Shown here piece by piece: positions 1 through 9,785 of a stretch of DNA of 64,000 nt (the stretch's first letter is position 1; every line of letters starts with the position of its first letter). Both the position numbers and the translations under genes were made by a program. The stretch is from positions 10,878,915-10,942,914 of the forward strand of contig NC_084771.1 of assembly GCF_028858725.1 (NCBI RefSeq), written 5' to 3'. This stretch comes from Colius striatus. Lineage: Eukaryota > Chordata > Aves > Coliiformes > Coliidae. The notes beneath the pieces are model-generated. The model was not told the DNA's origin. It did not search any database and worked only from the letters and a program-made list of their open reading frames with translations.

Positions 1-1555
1 TGACAGTGATGGCTGATTTCTCTCTAGCTGTTGTTTTTATTCCAGCATAGGCTCTTGTTTAAAAGTTTCCCAGTTAATGGTAGGATGGTTTCTATTGGTT
101 GACCCTGTTCTGTCAGTTTGGCCTGCCCACCCAGAGGTCACCTCTTAAGGACTCCTCTGCCCCAGGAGTCATCCTGCAAAGACTGAGGATCAGCCTTTGA
201 GGTACTTGGTGGTTTCTGTTCTTCTTGGAGGTTTTGAAAGGTTGCAGAGTTCCAGCAAACCTTGCTTTTTCACATGGACTGAAAAGCAACCAAGTCCTGA
301 TACCCAAATTAAAAATACCATTGTGGGGCAGACAAGCACATCCCTGGCTGCTTGGCCACTCCCTGCCCTGCAGCAAGTTGGGAGGCCCCTTTAGGCCTTT
401 GGCTTTTGTCTGAAGTAAGAAATCTCTTCAAACTTTCTTCTGATTGCTAGTGTGTGCGTGCCTGGGCAGCCTCCAAGGAGGTCCTGTGGCTGAAACCACA
501 CCCTGATCTTCCTGCATACACAGATTTCTTCCACGTAGCAGGCTGGCTTCAGATCACTTCTGCTGCCTGCAAGTGGTGATCCTCCTCTTCTAGTGTAGAC
601 TTGGTGCAGAAATAGCTCAAAGAGCTTGTTTGTAGGGCTGATTCAAGGAGCTTCTCCTCACTTCCACCTGCCTTCCCCCCAGACTGAAGGATGAGTCTAA
701 AATCTTGATGCTGTCTTATCCAGGTGTGGTTTGGGACTAGCAGACAAGTGCTGGCTTTGTACCAGACTCTAGTGAGGCCCTGAAGGGAGGGAGAAGCAGA
801 AGAGGGGCCTCACCTCAGATGCACTTTCAATGTGTATCATTACACACCTGTCAAGATCTGGTTTAAGATACTTGCTGCTCAGGGGCCAAATCACTGTCTC
901 TGTAAATCTTAGAGAGGCCTTTGGTATCCCAGGACTCAAATGGTAAGTGTTGGTCTCTGCAACATTTCATGGGGCTCAGTTAATGTGCTGTCATGCTTCT
1001 AAAAACAGTATGCTGAGGGTGAGGTGGTCCTTGTGTCCTCCCCTGCTGAGGTGTGTCCTGAGGCTTTTGTAGCAGCCTGGCATGAGCCTGTCTGGTCTCT
1101 ACTGTTCCCCCACTCCTGTTTTTGCAACCATAACTTCTGAGAGCAGCTGTGGTGTGAGAAGACTGTATGAGTCAGAGCTGCTCAAACTGATGAACCTCGA
1201 GTGCTTTCTGCTTCAGTGACAGAGCTTTTTGCCTGAGATCAGGGGCTTGTCAAAATTTAGGTCCTCAGAGACTCTGATGAACATCCATTTCCAGTCCTGC
1301 CCCACAACACCCACTGTTATTCCAACTTACAGGCCCAGTCAGATCTCCCGTGAGACAGCCATGCTCTGCTTGTCCCAGCAGCTCCCCTGGAAGGCCTTTC
1401 TGCCAGCCTGCCTTGGCCAGCAGGCTCTGCTCTTTTCTCCAGTGTTGTATGTACTTGAGATTTGTTTGACATTTGTGCTGTAAATGCAATGCTGTAACCA
1501 CACCAAAGGCAGAAATAACTGACCCTCAGCTGCTGATGTTTTCTGTGCTGCCCAG
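1..1555 (+). other. RRAGB: RRAGB upstream intron (partial)
   Basis: Intron sequence leading to the acceptor at 1555. I looked for the preceding conserved exon (NKxD-like motif KMDLVQ and the QRDL junction) and did not find it, so this intron runs past the left edge of the window. No repeat or RNA gene was recognised in it. Confidence 0.8.
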
Positions 1556-1651
1556 ATTTTTAAGGAGCGTGAGGAGGACCTGAAGCGCCTTTCCCGCCCC
1601 TTGGAATGTGTTTGCTTTAGAACTTCCATCTGGGATGAAACCCTGTACAAG
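1556..1651 (+). CDS. RRAGB: RRAGB coding exon (end of G domain)
   Basis: This 96-bp, phase 0-0 exon encodes 32 residues beginning [12 protein letters not shown] and ending SIWDETLYK. The acceptor is ctgcccag. The donor gttggt is weak, but the join to the next exon (YK-AWSS) reproduces the conserved protein exactly. Confidence 0.95.
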
Positions 1652-4600
1652 GTTGGTACATCTTCCTCTCTGTCTGCTTTCCCTCCTCCCACCTGAAAAC
1701 AAGAGCAGGAGGAAGGTGGGTGGTTAAGTGCTGGTTTGGTACTGACTGGCACTTTTCAGCTCCAGAGGTCAGCTGTTGGAAATGGCTTCTGAGCATCCTG
1801 GGGTGTATTACAAAAGGTAAAATTCCCCCATGAAATCATGGTGTCAGTATGTTAAATCTGCTGAAACACTGTGGCTACTTTAGAGGGAGCTTCTGAATCT
1901 TTCAGTCATGTTTCTGCAGCGTGGACTTGCCTCCTGTGTTTCTGTGCAGTGTGTGTTTGCCATCCTGGGAAGTTACTTTGCTCTCGGGAGTTGGATGGTT
2001 TGGTTTTGATTACCCTCAGTCAGTGTTGATTGCAGTGTCAGAAGTCTTCCAGGTGTGGGAGTGGTGAGTGCTGCCTGGGCTGCACTGGCAGGGGATGCTG
2101 GTTGTGACTGCCAGCCTGTGCTGAGGAGCTGTGGTGGTGCAGTGACTGGGTTCCTTCTCGGAAAGTGAGGACTGTTCCACTCTTGACTTCAGTGAGATTT
2201 GGGATGACAGATGGCACCCTCTTGGCAAGTCCACCCAAAGCTATAGCAAACTGCCTTCAGGGTGTGATGTGTCTGGCTGATACTGATAGTGCCTTACAGC
2301 AGACATCCCTCCTTGCAAAGCACCCACCTATCCCTGGAGAGGAGCCTTCCTGAGCAGTGGCACCCGCCTGTTCCCCAGGCACCCACATGCCCTGAGTTAC
2401 TCACCTGGGTTACTCTGTTAACAGAGTGGCTCTTTTAGACAGGGCCTTGCCAAAAACCTCCTGCCCTTGGGGCTGGGCTTTTGACTTTGTGTTTGGCAAG
2501 TGGGATGGTAGGAGTGTCTGGTAAACAGCAAGTGCTTGGTGAGCAGGAGGCACAGATATCCAGCCTTGCTCCTGCAAGTGTGTGGCTGCTGACACCAGCC
2601 TAGGCCCATGGCAAGGCAGCGTGGGGGTGCTGAGCTGAGAGAACCCAAGTCCCAGTGAGGACAGGTGCCCATTACAGTCCCTCCTGGGCTTGTTCCTGAC
2701 TTGTTGGGTTAGATTAGAGCTTTCTATTTGCATCAGGGACAAGCTGCCAAGAATCCATCTGCATGTTGACCTTGCTCAAGATCAAAAAACCTGAAAACTT
2801 GAGCAGGTTTCTGTGGGAGCCATAGACAGAAGCATTGCCATCTTAAAGTTAGGATGATTTTAGCCTATCAAATGGTATTCTGGTTTCTCTGTGACTGATG
2901 TGGAGAAAAAGGTGAGATAATGAAGAGTTTAGTCAGAGCTGGGGTACCACTGGTGATATCTGCTGTGGTAGGAGAGACAGAGGTGGGAGAAGCTCTTGGT
3001 CATGCCTGGGCTGTCAACACTAGAGCTGGAATAACTGGGTTTTGAGCCCATTGCACAGCAGGGAGATGGGGCAGAGGAGTGCTGCTGCAGCCCTTATGTT
3101 GTCTCTCTCTTCATTGACAGGCATGGTCCAGTATAGTCTATCAGCTGATCCCCAACGTCCAGCAGCTGGAAATGAACCTGAGGAACTTTGCTCAGATCAT
3201 CGAGGCAGATGAAGTGCTTCTGTTTGAGAGAGCCACGTTCCTGGTGAATACAGCAGCTCTGCCCTTGGGTTCCTCTGCCCAGCTGGGACTGTGGTTCCTG
3301 GGATGGAAAGTGCTGTTGTGGCAGTAGCCCAAAGAGAGGTGCCAGCATCAGATGGCCAAAAGCATTGATACAGAAAGCTTTGTGATACTGAAAGTAGCTG
3401 ATGTGACTGTGGCTCATGGGACCTTCCCAACATTTCCACTTGTTAGCAGTTGAGCTGAGGTCTTGGTTAGTGTTTCCCTCTTCCAGGCTGTGAGAAGGTT
3501 TCACATCCCCTTCTCTTGCTGGCCATGGGACTTTTTTGAGAATTCCTTTCTGCACAGAGCAAGAGCCTGTTTTACCATGAAATGAGCCTTTTCAGTTCCT
3601 CCCAGCCTGGCATTTTAACTGCTCTGGATTTCTGGGTTGGTTTGGGTTTGGTTTATTTTACTGTGATGCTCTCCAAACCCAGAGTGTGGACAGTGGATCA
3701 CAAGCAGTGGGATTGCAGTGGCTGTTGAAGTTACCAGCTGTGCTTCCACTCTGTTGCCTCCACAAGGTGAAATGTGTTGGTTAAAAGCTCTGTTGTTGCT
3801 TGTCCAGCCATGGTTTCTGGATCTGTCTCTTCAGACTTTGCACCAAAACTCTTGCTGACCTGAAGGGATGGGTTTGGAGTTCTGAAATGGAGGGAATGTG
3901 GAAAAGGAGCTGTTACTTGTCTCACTTCTTAAACTATCAGAAAGTAAACACCTTCCATTTCTGGCAAGTTCTGCTTTTTGACCTGCTGTAGATAATGAGC
4001 AGCTCCACCTTGGTGGTGTGTGCAACAGTGCTTTCCTTAGGAGAACAGGGTTTTTTTTTTTAACTGGAAAAGAAGAACCTTTGCTACAAAAATTCTCTGC
4101 TTGTTTTCAGTCTAATGGTGACTTTGTAAGACACTTTCTTCTCACTTTTTCATATTTAGGACTCATTTCTGCTCATTTCTTGCTCTGAAATTGTGTTCAG
4201 ATCACAGTAACAGGAAGAAAAGAAAGCCCAATCTGGAAAGCTAAGGAACAAACTTGCCTACAGTGAAGGCTTTGGTATGAAGGCAGCCCTTGAGTCTGGC
4301 TGAACCTGTACTTGTGTGAATAATTGGGCAGATTTAAAAGTAGGAGGCACGTGATTGGTTTAAGGTGCTCAGGGCAAAAAGAAAAACCCACCAAAAAACT
4401 TGTTCTCACCAGGCTGTTCAATGTGACTCCATTGGCAGGGAAGTAAGAGTTGGACAGCCTTGTGCAAGGAGATTTGGTGCTGCCAGCAGCAGCTGGGTTC
4501 CTGATTCTGAGCTTAAAGCACATAGCATAAGGTTTTTAAATAGTGGTTTTTGGGGGAGCAAAGGTGATGCAACTGTTTGATGGTGTGCCATTCCCCAGGC

Positions 4601-7600
4601 TGCAGCTCTCAGCCTGTTGGCTGGTTTGGCTTGAGGAGTAAAGGTCTGTAGGTTACCAGCCTTGTGAGTATGGCTGGGAGGAAAAGAACTGTGGGTCCCA
4701 CTGCAAGGATTCCTGAGCCCCCTTGATCCTCTGAGCTTTTGCAGCCAGGCACTGCGTGTTGCTGCTGGATGGGTATGTGGGAGGAAGAGGAAGGGAACAC
4801 ATCTGAATGCAGGCAGCTTAGCACAGCCCTGGGCTGACGTGGTGAAGTGATGGAGAGAGAACTCCCTAGGAAACCAGCTGCCTTTGTTCTGCCTTTCCTA
4901 GGGAGGAACAGCTTGCCTTGGCTTTGAGAGCAGTGCTGCTGCATCCTTAGGAAGGAAAAGCCATTCCAGCATTTGTCAAGTGTCTGTTTCCCCTACCTGA
5001 GGTGATGGTCTTGCCTTTTTTTCCCCTCTCCTTTGAATCAAGAGATAATTGCTGATAAGATGGAGCATTCAGACCTCAAAGGGATAATAGTGTCTCTTAC
5101 ATATCTTATACACTTGCATCTGCACTTGTGAAAGGCTTCCTGGTGATTGTGTGACTCAGTCCTGTTTTACCATGAAAGCATCACAACAACTTTTGCAAAT
5201 AGTTTGTAAGATACTAAAGGCAAAGGGAATCTCTGTCCTGGTCACCACCCCTTTCCCAGAGTTGCTGTGGGGCCAAGAAACCTGTTCTGAACTAACTGTG
5301 CACCCCCTCTTTCTGCCTTGCAGGTCATTTCTCACTATCAGTGCAAAGAGCAGCGGGATGTCCACAGATTTGAGAAAATCAGCAACATTATTAAACAATT
5401 CAAGCTCAGTTGCAGGTGAGCTGGTTTAATCATTAAGTGGGGAAGATTCCTGAGTGGGTTCATCCCAGAGCACGAAGGCCCTCAGAGTTAATGCTGGTTC
5501 TGTGACTCCTCAGCGAGCTGAGATGTAGGTGAATTACATCAGGCTTAAACACAACCCAGTTCATTGATATCTTTTGTAACTTCCTCCTTTGCTGATGGTT
5601 TGAAAGAGGTTTGTTTGGAAACAACTGTTACCTTCTAGGCCTCATTCTCCTGGGCAAGGCAGGGAAGTTCCAGAACCAAACTAATAAATTAGTGGCATTC
5701 ACCAGTGCTGCAGAAAGTGAGATGCAGCTTTGCTTCAGACCGCGTGCTGCAGTGCTGGGATGGGGGGAAGAGGCTTGCAGACCCTGTTTAATGTTTCCAA
5801 AGGAAGAGCAGGAAGCTTGCTGTGGAGTAGCTTGGCTTTTGAACAGCCTCCAGGTTCCACAGTCTGTTGGTAATCTTTATCTGGATGAGGGGATGAAGGG
5901 CACCCTCAGTAAGCTCACAGGTGACACAAAGCTGAGTGGGAGCACAGATCTGCCTGAGGGCAGGTGGCTCTGCAGAGGGCTCTGGCCAGGCTGGAGCCAT
6001 GAGCCAAGGGCGATGGGATGAGGTTGAACAATGCCAAGTGGCAGGTTCTGTACCTGGGCCACAACAACCCCAGGCTGGGGCAGAGGGGCTGGAAAGGTGC
6101 CCAGAGACAAAGGACCTGGGGGGGTTGGTGACAGCGGCTGAACATGAGCCAGCCACGTGGGCAAGAAGGCCAGCGGCATCCTGGCTTGGATCAGCACCAG
6201 TGTGACCAGCAGGGAGCAGGTCACCATTCAGTGTCCCAGTCAGTTTCTTTTGGTCTCATTTAGCCTTAAAGCTGAAGTTTTTTCTTTAGGAAAAAACACA
6301 AACCAAGGGGGGACTCCAGCAGCTCAATCAAGGGGATGTTGGCTGTGTGCACAGAAGCTGTGTGAGCAACGTGACACTAAGAGTTCCTTTACTCTTCTTT
6401 TTCTCTCCCCTCTCAGTAAGCTGGCAGCCTCTTTCCAGAGCATGGAGGTCAGGAACTCTAACTTTGCTGCTTTCATTGACATCTTCACATCAAATACATA
6501 CGTGATGGTGGTTATGTCAGACCCTTCAATACGTAAGTTGAAGCAAAGATAAACCTCTGGCCCGTTTCTGTTTGCAGGGACAGAAACCCACCCAGATGAG
6601 TCTGGCTTAAACTGTTTCTTTTGGGAAATGGCAAACACCAGGCAAAGCAGTCACAAGTGATTGTAATCAAAAGACAAGAGAGGGATTTAGTGTCCTCCTG
6701 GTTTGTTCTTCTGGAGGGAGGAGGTGGTTACAAGTGCTTTCCCTTGCCCTGTGCCTGGGACAGCTGAGCTGCTGGTTGCTGTGGAGCGCAGGATCGTGGC
6801 AGTGGTGGGGGAACCACCAGAACAGATGTGACCTGATTTAGTAGGTCATGTCTAATAACCTATTTTGGGCTGATCCGGCAGCCCCCGTCATTTTTTGGAG
6901 AGGAAACAGAGATGGATCAGATGTGAGTTTGTTTTTGCTCCTGCTGCCTGAGCTGTCGTGGTGGGCAAGGGCTCTAATTATAGGAGCAGCTATTTATCTG
7001 AAAGAAGAAACTGCAGGCAGCAGCGTGGGCCCCACTGGCACGGTGTGGCTGCTCAACTGTTTACACAACTGCCATTGGAACCACTTCTGTTGGGCTTGGG
7101 AGACACTGTCCAGGTCAGCCCTGTGGCTCACAGTGTTGTTGCTGCCTCGTGTCCTTCCTCCTCTTTTCAGAGGGTTTCACTGCGGTAGGGAGAAACTGTG
7201 AGCCCCATGCCCAGCTCTGTGAGGAGCAGCTCTTCCTGTCAGCAGACTGCTTCACCAGAGCTCACTCTGGCCCTTTCTGGGGAAAAGAGTGAGATCACCA
7301 AACAGCCCAGTCCTGCCAGTGTTCCCTGTGGGGCAGAGAGGTTGAGAAGAGAGGCCTTTACAGCTGGGTACAGTGCTTTTAGGCAGCGCTTCGCTTCGGA
7401 GGATGAAGGGCTGGGGCAGCACTTGTGTTGTATCCAGTGCCAGGACAAGGGGTGATGGGAAGAAGCTGGGACACAAAAAGTTCCATTGAGACATAAGGAG
7501 AAACTGTTTCAGTGCTGAGGTGAGGGAGCCCTGGCCCAGGCTGCCCAGGGAGGGTGTGGAGGCTCCTGCTCTGGAGGGCTTCATATTCGCCTGGACACGT

Positions 7601-7844
7601 TCCTGTGTGAGCTGATGGAGGTGGAGCTGCTTTAGCAGGGGGGTTAGACTGGATGATCTCTAAAGGTCCCTTCCATTGGGTGATTCTATGACTCAGTTCC
7701 TCACATCCCTTGTCTTTGACCTCCCGTGTCCCTGTTCCACCCTCAGCCTCTGCGGCCACACTGATCAACATCCGCAACGCCAGGAAACACTTTGAGAAGC
7801 TGGAGAGGGTGGATGGACCAAAGCACAGCCTGCTCATGCGCTGA
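1556..7844 (+). CDS. RRAGB: RagA/RagB small GTPase, C-terminal five coding exons (5'-partial)
   Basis: Coding exons are 1556-1651, 3121-3243, 5324-5415, 6417-6532 and 7747-7844. They join in phase to give 174 residues, equivalent to about residue 140 to the end of the 313-residue RagA. Rag A/B pairs with RagC/D at the lysosome and recruits mTORC1 when amino acids are present. The first exon gives the end of the G domain ([18 protein letters not shown]). The others give the roadblock-like C-terminal domain used for heterodimerisation ([64 protein letters not shown]) and end in KHSLLMR. No upstream exon was found in bases 1-1555, so the GTP-binding P-loop lies outside. At positions where I recall human RagA and RagB differing (FAQ, RDVH, KHS) the protein looks like RagA. 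The multi-exon structure and the KLF8 neighbour point to the RRAGB locus. The family call is near certain; A versus B is less so. Confidence 0.95.
1652..3120 (+). other. RRAGB: RRAGB intron
   Basis: A 1,469-bp GT-AG intron of unique-looking sequence. I saw no CR1 fragment, tandem array or ORF with a recognisable product. Confidence 0.85.
3121..3243 (+). CDS. RRAGB: RRAGB coding exon (start of C-terminal domain)
   Basis: This 123-bp, phase 0-0 exon encodes 41 residues from [12 protein letters not shown] to FERATFL. The acceptor is cattgacag and the donor gtgaat. It contains [13 protein letters not shown], where the Q is the RagA-type residue. Confidence 0.95.
3244..5323 (+). other. RRAGB: RRAGB intron
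   Basis: A 2,080-bp GT-AG intron with a few short A/T homopolymers (for example near 4050). No gene or repeat family was recognised. Confidence 0.85.
5324..5415 (+). CDS. RRAGB: RRAGB coding exon (C-terminal domain)
   Basis: This 92-bp exon encodes [18 protein letters not shown] through KQFKLSC and leaves two bases (AG) that complete a serine codon with the next exon. The acceptor is ccttgcag and the donor gtgagc. Confidence 0.95.
5416..6416 (+). other. RRAGB: RRAGB intron with CR1 fragment
   Basis: A 1,001-bp GT-AG intron. Its middle is occupied by an internal CR1 fragment (listed separately); the flanks look unique. Confidence 0.85.
5865..6230 (+). mobile_element. CR1 LINE fragment (internal, no 3' tail)
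   Basis: It reads as the avian CR1 region that goes from a GATGAGGGGATGAAGGGCAC segment through a CAACCCCAGGCTGGGGCAGA segment. The same order of words is seen in the larger copy at 18.8 kb. It is truncated at both ends and lacks the terminal ATTCTATGA repeat. Confidence 0.8.
6417..6532 (+). CDS. RRAGB: RRAGB coding exon (C-terminal domain core)
   Basis: This 116-bp exon has a ctctcag acceptor and a gtaagt donor. It encodes [16 protein letters not shown] through [10 protein letters not shown] and ends one base into a proline codon. Confidence 0.95.
6533..7746 (+). other. RRAGB: RRAGB last intron
   Basis: A 1,214-bp GT-AG intron. Its 3' half holds a CR1 3'-end fragment ending about 55 bases before the acceptor, so the branchpoint and polypyrimidine tract lie just downstream of the insertion. 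Confidence 0.85.
7400..7691 (+). mobile_element. CR1 LINE 3'-end fragment
   Basis: Sense-oriented CR1 tail. It contains CCAGGCTGCCCAGGGAGG, the GGACACGTTCCTGTG block, GGATGATCTCTAAAGGTCCC and the terminal TGATTCTATGA. It is 5'-truncated, as is usual for this LINE. An inverted copy of the same segment is present at 61.4 kb. Confidence 0.9.
7747..7844 (+). CDS. RRAGB: RRAGB terminal coding exon with stop
   Basis: This 98-bp coding segment follows a caccctcag acceptor. It encodes [19 protein letters not shown] and ends [12 protein letters not shown] with TGA at 7842-7844. The KHS ending is RagA-like. Confidence 0.95.
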
Positions 7845-8275
7845 CCCTGGCCCCAGGCTCGTGGCCTTTGGGGGGAGAGAAAATGAATTGGAACTACTTC
7901 TTTTTGGGAGAATCTAACAACGTCAGTGTCTTTATTGGGCTTTGAAATGAGTGTGCTGCTTTCTTTTTTTCTCCTTGTAACGTTGGACACTGCTCACTCA
8001 GAGGATGGCTGGGGACACTGTGGACCTTGAGAAGAGACTTCCCTGGCATCCGTGGGCTGGGGAGCAGTGAGGACAGGGCACGTGCACGTGGTCTCATGCT
8101 CCTGGCTTGTGGTAGTGGCACGTGGCAGAGCCGTTTGGGGTGTGTTGCTCCTGGGTGTTGTGTCCCAGGGATGGAGTATGTAGTGGTGTTGGGTGGGTGG
8201 TTGGTTGCTAGAACACCTTTATAAATTCCTCCTTGTCTTCGGTCATGAAAATAAATTTTTGCTACCAGGGATTTC
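7845..8275 (+). other. RRAGB: RRAGB 3'UTR
   Basis: Non-coding sequence from the stop codon to shortly after the AATAAA at 8250. The end is inferred from that signal; a second ATAAA-like motif lies at 8221. Confidence 0.75.
8250..8255 (+). terminator. RRAGB: RRAGB poly(A) signal AATAAA
   Basis: A canonical hexamer in the context GAAAATAAATTTTT, about 406 bases after the stop codon. It is the first canonical signal downstream of the RRAGB stop. Confidence 0.75.
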
Positions 8276-8584
8276 AGATCCTAAAGCTTTGGAAAGTGAG
8301 TTTGCTTCTCAGCCCTGGGGCAGCTTGGAAGGAGATGGCTGGCAGCTGCACTTCTCTCATGTTATTGGGGGACATTGAAACGTGCTTCAGCTTCATTGAA
8401 GACTTTTCCCCCACCACATGAAGGCAAAATTCACTCATCAGGCTGACATTGGCCTCTCTACACTTGCCCAAGCGATGGAGACAGCACAGTAAATAAAAGG
8501 GGCCAAAGATCCAAGTTGAGCAAGCAGTGAGATAGCCCTGGCATGCCTGGTCATGGTCCTGGGGAGACAGGAGGGGCTGTGGGA

Positions 8585-8872
8585 GATGCAGGAGAGGAGC
8601 TGTGTCTGTGAGTGGTGTGTGCAGGAGAGGGCCTCTGTCTGTAGGATGTGTTTGCAGGAGAGGGGCTGTGTCTGGGGTGTGCTGTGGGTGTGTGTGCAGG
8701 AGAGGGGCTGTGCCTGGGGTGTGTGTGCAGGAAAGGGGCTGTGCCTGGGGTGTGTGTGCAGGAGAGGGGCTGTGTCTGTAGGATGTGTCTGCAGGAAAGG
8801 GGCTGTGCCTGGGGTGTGTGTGCAGGAGAGGGGCTGTGTCTGGGGTGTGTGCATGAGGGGCTGTGTTTGTCC
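8585..8872. repeat. 31-bp minisatellite
   Basis: About nine imperfect copies of a 31-bp unit built on TGTGTGTGCAGGAGAGGGGC followed by TGTGYCTGGGG. Because 31 is not a multiple of three, the array is open in several frames and yields repetitive cysteine/glycine peptides on paper. It begins about 300 bases after the RRAGB poly(A) signal. Confidence 0.9.
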
Positions 8873-9339
8873 CCAGCCCCTGGACAGCTTTTGGTACTTG
8901 GCAGTGCTGTGTTTAATTATTTTGGCATGCATTCCCATTAAACTCGGGCACAACAGAGGGACTGGGAGTTGGGGGAAGCAGGCCTGCTGGGGGGCAGCTG
9001 GTGCTTGTCGGCATCTCTGCTTTTTTTCTCCACTTCTCCTGTATCAAATTACTGTATGAAAGGGGCGTGTGGCGGCTCAGAGCTGGGCTCTACACTTCGT
9101 ATTCCCCAAATCGTGCTTGCTCCTGCATTCCTGGGGTGACAGGGTGAGGCCGCTCCGTGAGCAGGGGGAGCCGCGGGGCTGAGGCTGGGCTGCGATCTGC
9201 CCCGAGACTCCGTCTCTGCCGTGAAAGCCCGCGCGTCTGGCACCGCCTCCGCAGCGCTGCGCCGGGCTCCGCTCGCTGTGTGCGGGGATCCGCAGCGGCC
9301 CGCGGGGAGGGACCTGCCGGCGTTCCTCTGAACCAGCCG

Positions 9340-9785
9340 CTTCTGGGCGACTTGGAGGCCAGCGCGGGGCTACAGAGATGCTGAGGGGATGGAACGTGTG
9401 TGTGTGAGGAGGAAAGGCTGCGGGCCCTGGGGCTGCTCAGCCTGGGGAAGCCTGAAGGGGGACCTCAGCAGCACAAGTCCCTAAAGGCTGGGTGTCAGCA
9501 GGAGGGGGTGACAATCTTCTGTAGTGTCCAGCCACGGGACAAGGGGCAATGGGCATCATCTGGAACAGAACAAGCTCCACTTAAAGAGAGACTCCTTTGG
9601 TGCTGAGGTGAGGGAGCCCTGGCCCAGGCTGCCCAGGGAGGGTGTGGAGGCTCCTCAGGAGGTTTCCAACCCCACCTGGACACGTTCCTGTGCCCCCTGA
9701 GCGAGGGGAACCTGCTTTAGTAGGGGCTTGGGCTGGAGGAGCTCTGCAGGGCCCTTCCAACCCCACTGTTCCATGATTCTGTGAC
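9340..9785 (+). mobile_element. CR1 LINE 3'-end fragment
   Basis: Sense CR1 tail running from GCTACAGAGATGCTGAGGGG to CCATGATTCTGTGA. It is closely similar to the copy at 59.6-60.1 kb over its whole length. Retained CpG sites suggest it is relatively young or sits in a GC-protected setting. Confidence 0.9.

Noticed and set aside
7379-7990. 203-codon antisense open frame over the last RRAGB exon
   Set aside because: It is composed of reversed CR1 plus the reversed RRAGB exon; no independent evidence.
8553-9059. Cysteine/glycine-repeat open frames of 97-168 codons
   Set aside because: They are produced by the 31-bp minisatellite, which is open in more than one frame. Not a keratin-like or metallothionein gene.
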